Positions 1 to 6,896 of a stretch of 64,000 nt of DNA are shown one piece after another. Source of the DNA: an uncultured Dehalococcoidia bacterium. GTDB lineage: Bacteria > Chloroflexota > Dehalococcoidia > Lucifugimonadales > GCA-2712585. The stretch spans positions 1,983,141 through 2,047,140 of the forward strand of contig OX638324.1 in assembly GCA_951812825.1 (NCBI GenBank), given 5' to 3'. The notes under the pieces were generated by a model. That model saw only the letters and a list, made by a program, of their open reading frames with translations. It was not told the origin of the DNA and did no database searches. Made by a program: the position numbers and the translations under genes. How positions within the stretch are numbered: the first letter of the stretch is position 1; every line of letters starts with the position of its first letter.

Positions 1-50
1 AACGTGCTCGTCAATTCTTGAAGTCGCCTGCGTCATTCACGTCTCCTGTT

Positions 51-1034
51 TTACGTTATGCGGTGGTCCCGGAACCACCGGACGGCCTTTTCCAAGGCTT
101 CTTCCACGGGGGTCTGGGGCAGTCCGAGTTGTTGGACTGCCTTGGCGCTGCTTACATACATGGGTTTTTTGGCGACCCGCATTCCTTCCAGGGGGATGCG
201 GGGTCTTCGCCTGAGGAGTTTTCCTTCCACCAGGTAGTCGATCATGCCCATCAGGATTATGAGGTTGATGGGGAGTTTTACCCTTGGGGCTTTGACGCCG
301 GTGAGGGCCTGGAGGGTGAGGAGGACTTCCAGGAGGGTCATGTTGCGGTTCCCAAGGATGTATCGCTGGCCGGGGACGCCCTTTTCCATGGCGAGGACGT
401 GGCCGACAGCTACGTCTTCCACGTCGACGACGTTCATGCCTGTGCCGACGTAGAAGGGGAGGTTGCCGCGGAGGAAGTCCAGGACTATGCCGCCGGTGGG
501 GGTGGGCTTGACGTCCCAGGGGCCGATGGGGGCGGCGGGGTTGACTACCACTACGGGCAGGCCGTTATTGGCGGCGGCGAGGGCTTGCTGCTCGCCAAGA
601 AATTTTGATTTTTTGTAGTGGCCGACGAGGTCCCGGGGGCGGACTTCGGTATCTTCGGTGCCGAGGCCCTTCTTGGGGAGGCCGATGGTGGAGACGGTGC
701 TGGTGTAGACGACCTTTTCCACGCCGGCGCGTTGGGCTTCTTCCAGGATGATTTTTGTGCCTTCCACGTTGACCTTGTAGACCTCTGCGGGGTCGCGGCT
801 CCAGAAGGTGTAGATGGCGGCGCAGTGGAAGAGGCCGTGGCAGCCCTGGAGGGCGTGGGCCAGGGACTCCCTGTCTCGCAGGTCGCCGGGGGCCTGCTGC
901 ACGTCGATGTCCTGGAGGGCAAGGGGATTGCTGTTCGGGCGCACGAGGACGCGTACGTCGTAGCCCCGGTCAACGAGGGTCCTGGCGAGGTTGCCACCGA
1001 TAAAGCCTGTCGCGCCTGTTACCAGGACTTTCAT
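51..1034 (-). CDS. hpnA: HpnA-like NAD-dependent sugar epimerase/dehydratase
   Basis: A 327-residue extended short-chain dehydrogenase. The Rossmann glycine motif GATGFIG is at residues 7-13, a TSTVST segment at 111-116 is followed by the YxxxK catalytic pair (Tyr140, Lys144). Length and N-terminus match the hopanoid-associated sugar epimerase family (HpnA). It is the last gene of a minus-strand run (prenyl synthase, radical SAM HpnH, nucleosidase-like HpnG, this gene) with gaps of only 12-27 bases, so one transcript is likely. The ATG start follows a GGGGA-type ribosome site. The exact substrate of HpnA is not well established; a nucleotide-sugar or side-chain role in hopanoid modification is inferred from the neighbours. 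A generic NAD-dependent epimerase remains possible. Confidence 0.8.
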   Translation of the reverse strand: MKVLVTGATGFIGGNLARTLVDRGYDVRVLVRPNSNPLALQDIDVQQAPGDLRDRESLAHALQGCHGLFHCAAIYTFWSRDPAEVYKVNVEGTKIILEEAQRAGVEKVVYTSTVSTIGLPKKGLGTEDTEVRPRDLVGHYKKSKFLGEQQALAAANNGLPVVVVNPAAPIGPWDVKPTPTGGIVLDFLRGNLPFYVGTGMNVVDVEDVAVGHVLAMEKGVPGQRYILGNRNMTLLEVLLTLQALTGVKAPRVKLPINLIILMGMIDYLVEGKLLRRRPRIPLEGMRVAKKPMYVSSAKAVQQLGLPQTPVEEALEKAVRWFRDHRIT

Positions 1035-1046
1035 AACCAGTCCCCG

Positions 1047-1763
1047 CTAGGCGGGGTTTGGGACTCCCCTGTGGATTGCCTGGGTGACGAAGGTCTTGGC
1101 GAATTTTTCCAGGCTCTTTTGGGCCTTCTTGGCGGCGCCTGCCAGGGACATGAGCTTGGGTAAACGGCCGGGCTTGGCGAGGGAGCCGAGGATGACGCGC
1201 ATACCCTGGCGCGCTTCGCGCTGGAGCATTATCTCTTCGACGTAGGGGGGGAGCTCCTGGGCTGTGGTGTCGGAGATGGCGCGGACGGAGACGAAGGGGA
1301 CGCCGGCCTGAGCGGCGGCGCTGCATACCCAGTAGTCCTCCAGGCTGACGGCCTGGGCGTGAAACTCCTGGCCGAGGCGTTCCCGCTCGCTACGGATGCG
1401 GACGAGGCGGCCGGCGGTGAGGGTATCGCGGCGGACGTAGGGGATGGCGTTTTCCAGGATGGCGTCTTCGGCCTGCTGAAAGAGACGTCGGTTGACATCG
1501 AGGGGCGGGGAGCCGTCGGTCGAGAGGAGGCGGCGGGCGAGGACGAGGTCGCCGATGCTGAGTTCGTCGGACAGGGAGCCGGCGAAACCGATGGACAGCA
1601 CGATGGAGGGGCGGGGGCACTCTTCGAGGAGGGAGGCGATGGCAGCAAGGGCCTTCTCCTTGCCCACGCCGGTGACGGTGACGGAGGCCTGGCCATTGGA
1701 GGAACGCTTGAGGCTTCCGAGCCTGCGAACCTCGTCTTTCATTGCTGCTACTATTGCAATCAA
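1047..1763 (-). CDS. hpnG: HpnG-like nucleosidase/phosphorylase (MTAN family)
   Basis: A 238-residue protein of the PNP/UDP phosphorylase superfamily. The N-terminus IAIVAAMKDEV is typical of the 5'-methylthioadenosine nucleosidase fold, a glycine-rich SIGFAGSL segment follows at about residue 57, and the VSLEDYW...VRAISD region carries the usual purine/ribose-binding Glu and the catalytic-type Asp. In hopanoid operons this family (HpnG) removes adenine from adenosylhopane to give ribosylhopane. The gene sits between hpnH and hpnA, which supports that role. The start is TTG, preceded by a purine-rich AGGAAG stretch. The alternative is a housekeeping MTA/SAH nucleosidase, but the gene context favours HpnG. 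Confidence 0.78.
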   Translation of the reverse strand: MIAIVAAMKDEVRRLGSLKRSSNGQASVTVTGVGKEKALAAIASLLEECPRPSIVLSIGFAGSLSDELSIGDLVLARRLLSTDGSPPLDVNRRLFQQAEDAILENAIPYVRRDTLTAGRLVRIRSERERLGQEFHAQAVSLEDYWVCSAAAQAGVPFVSVRAISDTTAQELPPYVEEIMLQREARQGMRVILGSLAKPGRLPKLMSLAGAAKKAQKSLEKFAKTFVTQAIHRGVPNPA

Positions 1764-1790
1764 GTTGTTCTACTTCCTGCAGGGGTCGGC

Positions 1791-2864
1791 CTAAGCGGCG
1801 GTAATGCCGCTCTTGCTTATGGCTCCGGAGCGGATGAGGGTGAACCAGTCCTTGGGTCTTGTGATGGCGTTGAAGATGGTGGCGGACTCGAAGCCGCAGT
1901 GCATCATGCAGTTGGCGCAACGGGGGTCCTTGCCGACGCCGTACTTGTCCCAGACCTCGGGCTGCATGACCTTGCTCATCTTGTCGACGTGCTCATCGGC
2001 GAGGGGGTAGCAGGGGAGGCGCCAGCCCATGATGGTGTAGGTGGGGTTGGACCAGGCGGTGCACTGGTAGTCGCGCTCGCCACGGAGGAAGTTGAGGTAT
2101 AGGGGGTTGTTGTAGAAGCGGATACCTTCGGAGCGGTCTGGGTCGAGGATTTCCTTGAAGACCTTTTCGGACTCTGCCCGGTGGAGGAACTGCTCGCGGT
2201 CGGCGACGGCCTCGTAGTCGAAGCCTGGGGAGACCATGCAGCCCTCGACGCCCATGTCTGTCATGGTGCGGAAGAGTTCGTGGAGGTCTTCCACGTCGCT
2301 GCCGCGGAAGATGGTGGTGTTGGTGCAGACGCGGTAGCCCTGGGCGAGGGCGCTGGCGATGGCGGCCTTGGCCTTCTTGAAGACGCCCTTGCGGTCTACG
2401 GACTCGTCGTGCTTCTCCTCCATACCGTCCATGTGGACGACCCAGCAGAAGTACTTGGAGGGTTTGATCTTCTTCATGACCCGGTCCATGAGGAGGCCGT
2501 TGGAGCAGCAGTAGACGAAATACTTGCGGCGGACGAGCTCGTTGATGATGTCGGCGATCTGGGGGTGGATGGTGGGTTCGCCGCCGGCGATGGAGACGAT
2601 GGGGGCGCCGGACTCTTCAACGGCTGCGATGGCCTCGTCGACGGGCATCATCTTACTCATCATGGCCTTATACTCGCGGATGCGTCCGCAGCCCACGCAG
2701 GAGAGGTTGCACATCTCCAGGGGTTCGAGCATGGTGACCATGGGGAAGCGTTTGCGGCCCTTGATCTTCTGGGTGAGCATGTACTTGGCGAGGCGCACGG
2801 ACATCTCAATGGGCCGTTTGGAGGGCTTGAGGATCTCTTGGGGTTTTTCGGTTGTGGTGGTCAA
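1791..2864 (-). CDS. hpnH: Adenosylhopene transferase HpnH (radical SAM)
   Basis: A 357-residue radical SAM enzyme. The cluster-binding CxxxCxxC is Cys52, Cys56, Cys59 (MCNLSCVGCGR) and a GGEP SAM motif is at residues 94-97. The C-terminal half has further Cys residues (KDPRCANCMMHCGFE) typical of the HpnH extension. HpnH couples the 5'-deoxyadenosyl radical to diploptene to form adenosylhopene, the first step of C35 hopanoid side-chain synthesis. The inferred start is TTG, with AAGGG about nine bases upstream. The upstream prenyl synthase ends 13 bases before it and hpnG follows after 27 bases. Length and motifs are full, with no sign of damage. Confidence 0.92.
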   Translation of the reverse strand: MTTTTEKPQEILKPSKRPIEMSVRLAKYMLTQKIKGRKRFPMVTMLEPLEMCNLSCVGCGRIREYKAMMSKMMPVDEAIAAVEESGAPIVSIAGGEPTIHPQIADIINELVRRKYFVYCCSNGLLMDRVMKKIKPSKYFCWVVHMDGMEEKHDESVDRKGVFKKAKAAIASALAQGYRVCTNTTIFRGSDVEDLHELFRTMTDMGVEGCMVSPGFDYEAVADREQFLHRAESEKVFKEILDPDRSEGIRFYNNPLYLNFLRGERDYQCTAWSNPTYTIMGWRLPCYPLADEHVDKMSKVMQPEVWDKYGVGKDPRCANCMMHCGFESATIFNAITRPKDWFTLIRSGAISKSGITAA

Positions 2865-2877
2865 AGGTTGTTCCCTT

Positions 2878-3996
2878 CTAGTGATCTCTGGATGCGAGGA
2901 AGTTCACCAAGCTTTGGGCCTCCTCCCGCGCCCAGTCGGAAAGGGGCACGGAGGCGAGGGCGTCCATGGCGAGGGTGGCTTCCCTGTTGATCATGTGTTG
3001 GGCGCTTTCCTGGGCGCCGACGGCTTCGAGGATTCCGAGGACGTCATCCACGTTCTGCTGGTCGAGGGTCTGCCTGGCGTAGATTTGCTCCAGGCGGCGG
3101 CGGTCGGATTGGTCGGCGTTCTGGAGGGCGAGGACGATGGGGAAGGATTTTTTCTTCCTTCGGATGTCGTTGTCGGAGGAGCGTCCGGCCTTGCCGGTGG
3201 TCTTTTCGTCGCCCCAGATGCCTAGAACGTCGTCGCGGATCTGAAACATTCTGCCGAGGCTGCGGCCGTAGTCGGTGAAGGCGTTGACGTGGGCAATATC
3301 GTCGGTGGCGAGGAGGGCGCCCATCTGGAGGGCGCAGGTGATGAGGGCACCGGTCTTGAGTCTTATCATGCCGAGGTAGGCGTCGATGCTGATGTCGAGG
3401 GAGTCTTCGAACCGGAGGTCCTGGACTTGGCCCTTGATCATGGAGAGGCTGCTTTCGACGAGGAGCTGGGAGCAGCGGAGGGCCTTCGGCTGGGAGACGC
3501 CTTTCTGTGTCAGGGCGAGGGCAGTTTGGTAGGCGGCGGCGTGCATGGAGTTGCCGACGGCGAGGGCTTTTGGCTGGCCACAGACGCACCAGACGGTGGG
3601 CTTGTGGCGGCGCATTTCGTCGCCGTCCTGGATGTCGTCGTGGATGAGGGAGAAGTTGTGGACGAGTTCGAGGGCGAGGGCGGCGGGCATGGCCTGTTCC
3701 CACGAGCCATCAAGGGCCTGACAGGCGAAGAGGCAGAGGGCGGGGCGGACGGCTTTGCCGGGGTCCTGGGGTGCGTCGAGGAAACGCCCCTGCTGGTCGG
3801 CCCAACCGAGGTGATAGCGGAAGGGGCCGGAAAGCCGCAGGCTGCCGTTGGGAAGAATTTCGCCCAAGGCCGACTGGATGCCGCCGCCGTAGTGGGTGAG
3901 CGGTCCTGGAGGCCTGGGGCGGTCCTTTGTGGAGTGAACGCTTTGGGGTGCAGACATAGGTTGAACGATAACCCCTGGCGCGCGCGAAGAATACAT
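2878..3996 (-). CDS. Polyprenyl (farnesyl/geranylgeranyl type) diphosphate synthase
   Basis: An all-alpha trans-prenyltransferase with both Asp-rich Mg2+ sites: DDIQDGD at residues 120-126 and DDVLG at 255-259. The region between them carries the usual KTG-type segment (214-216). It condenses isopentenyl diphosphate onto an allylic diphosphate. As first gene of the hopanoid operon it probably supplies farnesyl diphosphate for squalene, although chain length cannot be read with confidence. Two starts are possible: ATG at 3996, or ATG at 3957 (MSAPQSV). The segment before residue 14 looks unlike the family, and the promoter at 4015-4043 would leave only a very short leader for the first ATG, so 3957 is plausible. 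Neither has a clear ribosome site. Confidence 0.88.
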   Translation of the reverse strand: MYSSRAPGVIVQPMSAPQSVHSTKDRPRPPGPLTHYGGGIQSALGEILPNGSLRLSGPFRYHLGWADQQGRFLDAPQDPGKAVRPALCLFACQALDGSWEQAMPAALALELVHNFSLIHDDIQDGDEMRRHKPTVWCVCGQPKALAVGNSMHAAAYQTALALTQKGVSQPKALRCSQLLVESSLSMIKGQVQDLRFEDSLDISIDAYLGMIRLKTGALITCALQMGALLATDDIAHVNAFTDYGRSLGRMFQIRDDVLGIWGDEKTTGKAGRSSDNDIRRKKKSFPIVLALQNADQSDRRRLEQIYARQTLDQQNVDDVLGILEAVGAQESAQHMINREATLAMDALASVPLSDWAREEAQSLVNFLASRDH

Positions 3997-4014
3997 AGTT
4001 AGACGATGTACGGA

Positions 4015-4043
4015 ATGCTAGCAAAGGGTGTTGGCAGTGTCAA
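4015..4043 (-). promoter_or_regulatory. Promoter of the hopanoid operon
   Basis: On the minus strand a perfect TTGACA (4043-4038) is followed after 17 bases by TAGCAT (4020-4015), a good sigma70-type pair. It lies just upstream of the prenyl synthase and is the only strong promoter-like signal ahead of the four-gene operon. Confidence 0.65.
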
Positions 4044-4435
4044 TAGAAATGGTGGGGTTAGGGTGGGTGTGGGAGCTTCGGTTGCGTTTAGTGAGACAAG
4101 TTATCTAAAACGAGGGGAGTAAGGAGGGGTTCGTTTCAGGATTGTCAGGCGTGGAACTGGTGATTTTGGTGATCTATATTCGTTTCTCGCGATTTTGGGG
4201 GAATATTTGGAGGTGGGATGAAATAGGGTGTCAATTTGATTTCGTTGCGAGGAGGCAGGGTTGGGGTGGTGAGGGATGGGTTGTGTTTGGGAGAGTTGAG
4301 TTGTTCATATGGGCAGGTTAGCAGGGGAGTTGGGATTGTGGCAAGGGAATGTTGTCACTTTGGGGGTGGTGGGGGATGGTGTTAAACTACTTCGGACGTT
4401 GATTGTTGAGCGATTTTGTTTAAGGAGCAGGGTGG
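4044..4435. other. Non-coding interval with a 30-base palindromic motif
   Basis: About 390 bases between the divergent hopanoid operon and the HdrD-like gene contain no ORF with family-like features. The notable content is the repeated palindromic motif at 4336-4365 and an AGGAGC ribosome site just before the start at 4436. Confidence 0.6.
4336..4365. repeat. Palindromic 30-base motif, copy 1
   Basis: The core reads GTGGCAA-N7-TTGTCAC (4338-4358), an imperfect dyad with 6 of 7 arm positions paired, followed by CTTTGGGG. The same 30 bases recur at 10671-10700 with one mismatch. This copy is about 80 bases upstream of the HdrD-like gene. It could be an operator or a fragment of a dispersed repeat. 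Confidence 0.6.
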
Positions 4436-6481
4436 ATGGTCCCTCCGGATTCGATTTTTGGGGTTGTGCCGATTTGGGTGGGGGTGTATGTGGCTTTAGC
4501 GGCGACGCTGGGGGTTTCGGGGGCGTTGTTTTACACGCGGGTGGTGAGGCTGGTGCTGCTGGGGAGGTGGGAGGCGCGATTCGACAGGCCGTTGCGTCGA
4601 TTCGTCAACTTCCTGCTGGTTTTTGTGGGGCAGCGGAAGGTGGTGCAGAGGGTGTCGCTGAGGGACCTGGCGGGGATTGGGCACGTGCTCATCTTCTTCG
4701 GGTTTTTATCGTTCCTGCTCAGCTACGTGATTTTCATATTCGGGGACTCGGCGTGGGGGGCATTTTCGCAGACGCTGCTGACGGAGGCGGGGGCGCGGGC
4801 GTACGCGATGTACCTGGACATTGTGTCGCTGGTGATTTTGTCTGCGCTGGTTTGGGCGGTGGTCCGGCGGTGGCTGGTGAAGCCGCATCGACTGAGTTTC
4901 GATCTGACCAGAAGCAAGGACGCGATTGTCATCGTGTCGCTGATTGGGGCGTTGATGTTGAGTACGCTGATGACGGAGGCGTTCTACGTGGCCAAGGGGG
5001 GCGAGGGGCCGGAGTCGTCGGTGATTGTGGGCGGAGCGTTGGGCCGGCTGTTTTCGGACGCTGGATTGGGGATAGACGGGGCGAACCTGCTTCACGGGCT
5101 GTTCTGGTGGGCGCACCTGCTGTTGATTTTGGGGTTTGCGGTGTACATACCGTTCTCCAAGCACATGCACATGGTGGCGACGCCGTTTAACGCGTTCTTC
5201 CGGTCGTTGAAGCCTACGGGGGCTATGGAGGCTATCGACCTGGAGACGGCGGAGCATTTTGGGGCGGGGAGCGTGGAGCAGTTCAGCTGGAAGCAGCTAT
5301 TGGACGGGTACGCTTGTGCGGTGTGCGGCCGGTGCACGGACTCGTGTCCGGCGAATATAAGCGGGAAGATACTTTCGCCGATGCACGTGGTGGAGGATAT
5401 CAAGGACCATTTGCTGGAGGTGGGGGACGATATCAGGGCGGGTGGAGAAGCGTCCGATGGCAAGCCGCTGATTGGGGGCGTGGTGGCGGAGGAGGCTATC
5501 TGGGACTGCGTGTCTTGCGGGGCGTGCATGGAGGAGTGTCCGGTGGAGGTGGAGCACGTGCCGACGATTATGGACATGCGTCGACACCTGGTGCTTGAGG
5601 AATCCAAGATGCCGGAGTCGGCGATGGACGCGCTGTTGAGCATGGAGCAGCGGGGGCATCCGTGGCGTGGGAGCGAGTTTTCGCGGACGCAGTGGGCGGA
5701 GGGGCTGGGGGTGAAGACGCTTTCGGAGCACCCGGAGGCGGAGGTGCTGTTCTGGGTGGGGTGCACGTCGGCGCTGGAGGCGAAGAGTCAGCGGATTGCG
5801 CGGTCGATGGCGCGGGTGCTGAAGCGGGCGGGGGTGGACTTCGCCATTCTTGGCGAGGAGGAGCGGTGCACGGGGGACCCGGCGCGTCGGATGGGGAATG
5901 AGTACCTGTTCCAGATAATGGCGCAGCAGAACATCGAGACGCTGAACCGTTACCAGGTAAAGAAGGTGGTGGCGACGTGTCCGCACTGCTTCAACACCCT
6001 GCGGAACGAGTACCCGCAGTTGGGGGGCAGCTTTGAGGTGGTGCATTACAGCCAGATGGTGGATGAGCTAATCCGGGAGGGGCGGCTGCGTCCCGTGAAC
6101 CAGGTGGTGGGAGATGTGGCGTACCACGATTCGTGCTTCCTGGGGCGGCATAACGGGATCTATGACGAGCCGCGTCGGATCGCCAAGGCTATTCCCGGGC
6201 TGAAGCTGGTGGAGATGGAGCCGCGGTGTCGGGAGCGGGGGTTCTGCTGCGGGGCCGGCGGCGGGCATATGTGGATAGAGGAGAGCCGGGGGACGCGGAT
6301 CAACCACGTGAGGACGGACCATTTTCTGGAGACGGGGGCGGAGACGGTGGGGGTGTCGTGCCCCTTCTGCCTGCAGATGCTGGAGGAGGGGGTTGAGGCG
6401 AAGGGTGAGGCGTCGGAGAAGAAGGTGAAGGACCTGCTGGAGATTCTGGCGGAGAGTGTGGGGGAGGGGGACAATGGTTGA
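4436..6481 (+). CDS. HdrD-like membrane (Fe-S) oxidoreductase with cytochrome-b-like N-terminus
   Basis: A 681-residue three-part protein. Residues 1 to about 260 hold four to six hydrophobic helices resembling the nitrate reductase gamma / HdrE heme-b membrane domain. Two [4Fe-4S] motifs follow: CAVCGRCTDSCP (about 293-304) and CVSCGACMEECPV (about 358-370). The C-terminal half carries two cysteine-rich CCG-type domains, ending in the GFCCGAGGGHMW and SCPFCLQML segments. This layout is seen in fused HdrDE-like and GlpC/LldE-like electron-transfer proteins that exchange electrons between the quinone pool and a soluble partner. The start has AGGAGC at good spacing. No heterodisulfide system or ETF gene is adjacent, so the partner is unknown. 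Confidence 0.85.
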   Translation: MVPPDSIFGVVPIWVGVYVALAATLGVSGALFYTRVVRLVLLGRWEARFDRPLRRFVNFLLVFVGQRKVVQRVSLRDLAGIGHVLIFFGFLSFLLSYVIFIFGDSAWGAFSQTLLTEAGARAYAMYLDIVSLVILSALVWAVVRRWLVKPHRLSFDLTRSKDAIVIVSLIGALMLSTLMTEAFYVAKGGEGPESSVIVGGALGRLFSDAGLGIDGANLLHGLFWWAHLLLILGFAVYIPFSKHMHMVATPFNAFFRSLKPTGAMEAIDLETAEHFGAGSVEQFSWKQLLDGYACAVCGRCTDSCPANISGKILSPMHVVEDIKDHLLEVGDDIRAGGEASDGKPLIGGVVAEEAIWDCVSCGACMEECPVEVEHVPTIMDMRRHLVLEESKMPESAMDALLSMEQRGHPWRGSEFSRTQWAEGLGVKTLSEHPEAEVLFWVGCTSALEAKSQRIARSMARVLKRAGVDFAILGEEERCTGDPARRMGNEYLFQIMAQQNIETLNRYQVKKVVATCPHCFNTLRNEYPQLGGSFEVVHYSQMVDELIREGRLRPVNQVVGDVAYHDSCFLGRHNGIYDEPRRIAKAIPGLKLVEMEPRCRERGFCCGAGGGHMWIEESRGTRINHVRTDHFLETGAETVGVSCPFCLQMLEEGVEAKGEASEKKVKDLLEILAESVGEGDNG

Positions 6482-6506
6482 GGCGATTATCGATTAGGAG
6501 GATGAA

Positions 6507-6869
6507 TTGATTGCAGGCGCTGTGGTTGTATTGGGGATATTTGCGATTGCCGGTTATGGGTTGAGCCGGTTCTTTCCAAAGGGAGGGCATTCGTTGTGGG
6601 GGTTGGCGCTGTGCTTCCCGACAGCATACGCTCTGTACCTGCTGGAATTTGCTTTCTGGCCTGAAGTATTGCTTATGACGGGGATTGGGTCGTCGCTATT
6701 TTCGACGAGTTGGGCTATCTGCGACATGGGAAAGGGAGATGGCCTGCCTGTGGCGAGGAAGGAAGGGGCGCCGGAGTTCGTGGGGCATCTGGAGAAGCCG
6801 GGTTTTCGTGTTGTCCTGGGCGTGATTGGGATGGCGGGGTTTTCGGTTACGCTTGCCATTATTGGGTAG
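6507..6869 (+). CDS. Small membrane protein, function unknown
   Basis: A 120-residue protein with about four hydrophobic segments (near residues 1-20, 30-50, 52-70 and 100-120) and a short charged loop between the third and fourth. The start is TTG at 6507: AGGAGG (6496-6501) lies five bases upstream, while the nearer ATG at 6502 opens a frame that stops at once. It begins 25 bases after the HdrD-like gene on the same strand, so co-transcription is likely, but I recognise no family. Confidence 0.7.
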   Translation: MIAGAVVVLGIFAIAGYGLSRFFPKGGHSLWGLALCFPTAYALYLLEFAFWPEVLLMTGIGSSLFSTSWAICDMGKGDGLPVARKEGAPEFVGHLEKPGFRVVLGVIGMAGFSVTLAIIG

Positions 6870-6896
6870 CGTTAGGCTTGGAGGAGTGCATGGCGG

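Noticed and set aside
1047-1763. Housekeeping MTA/SAH nucleosidase instead of HpnG
   Set aside because: Fold alone would allow it, but the gene lies between hpnH and hpnA with short gaps, so HpnG is more likely; kept as an alternative.
4309-5190. A 293-codon Gly-rich plus-strand frame
   Set aside because: It overlaps the HdrD-like gene in another frame and has no recognisable domain.
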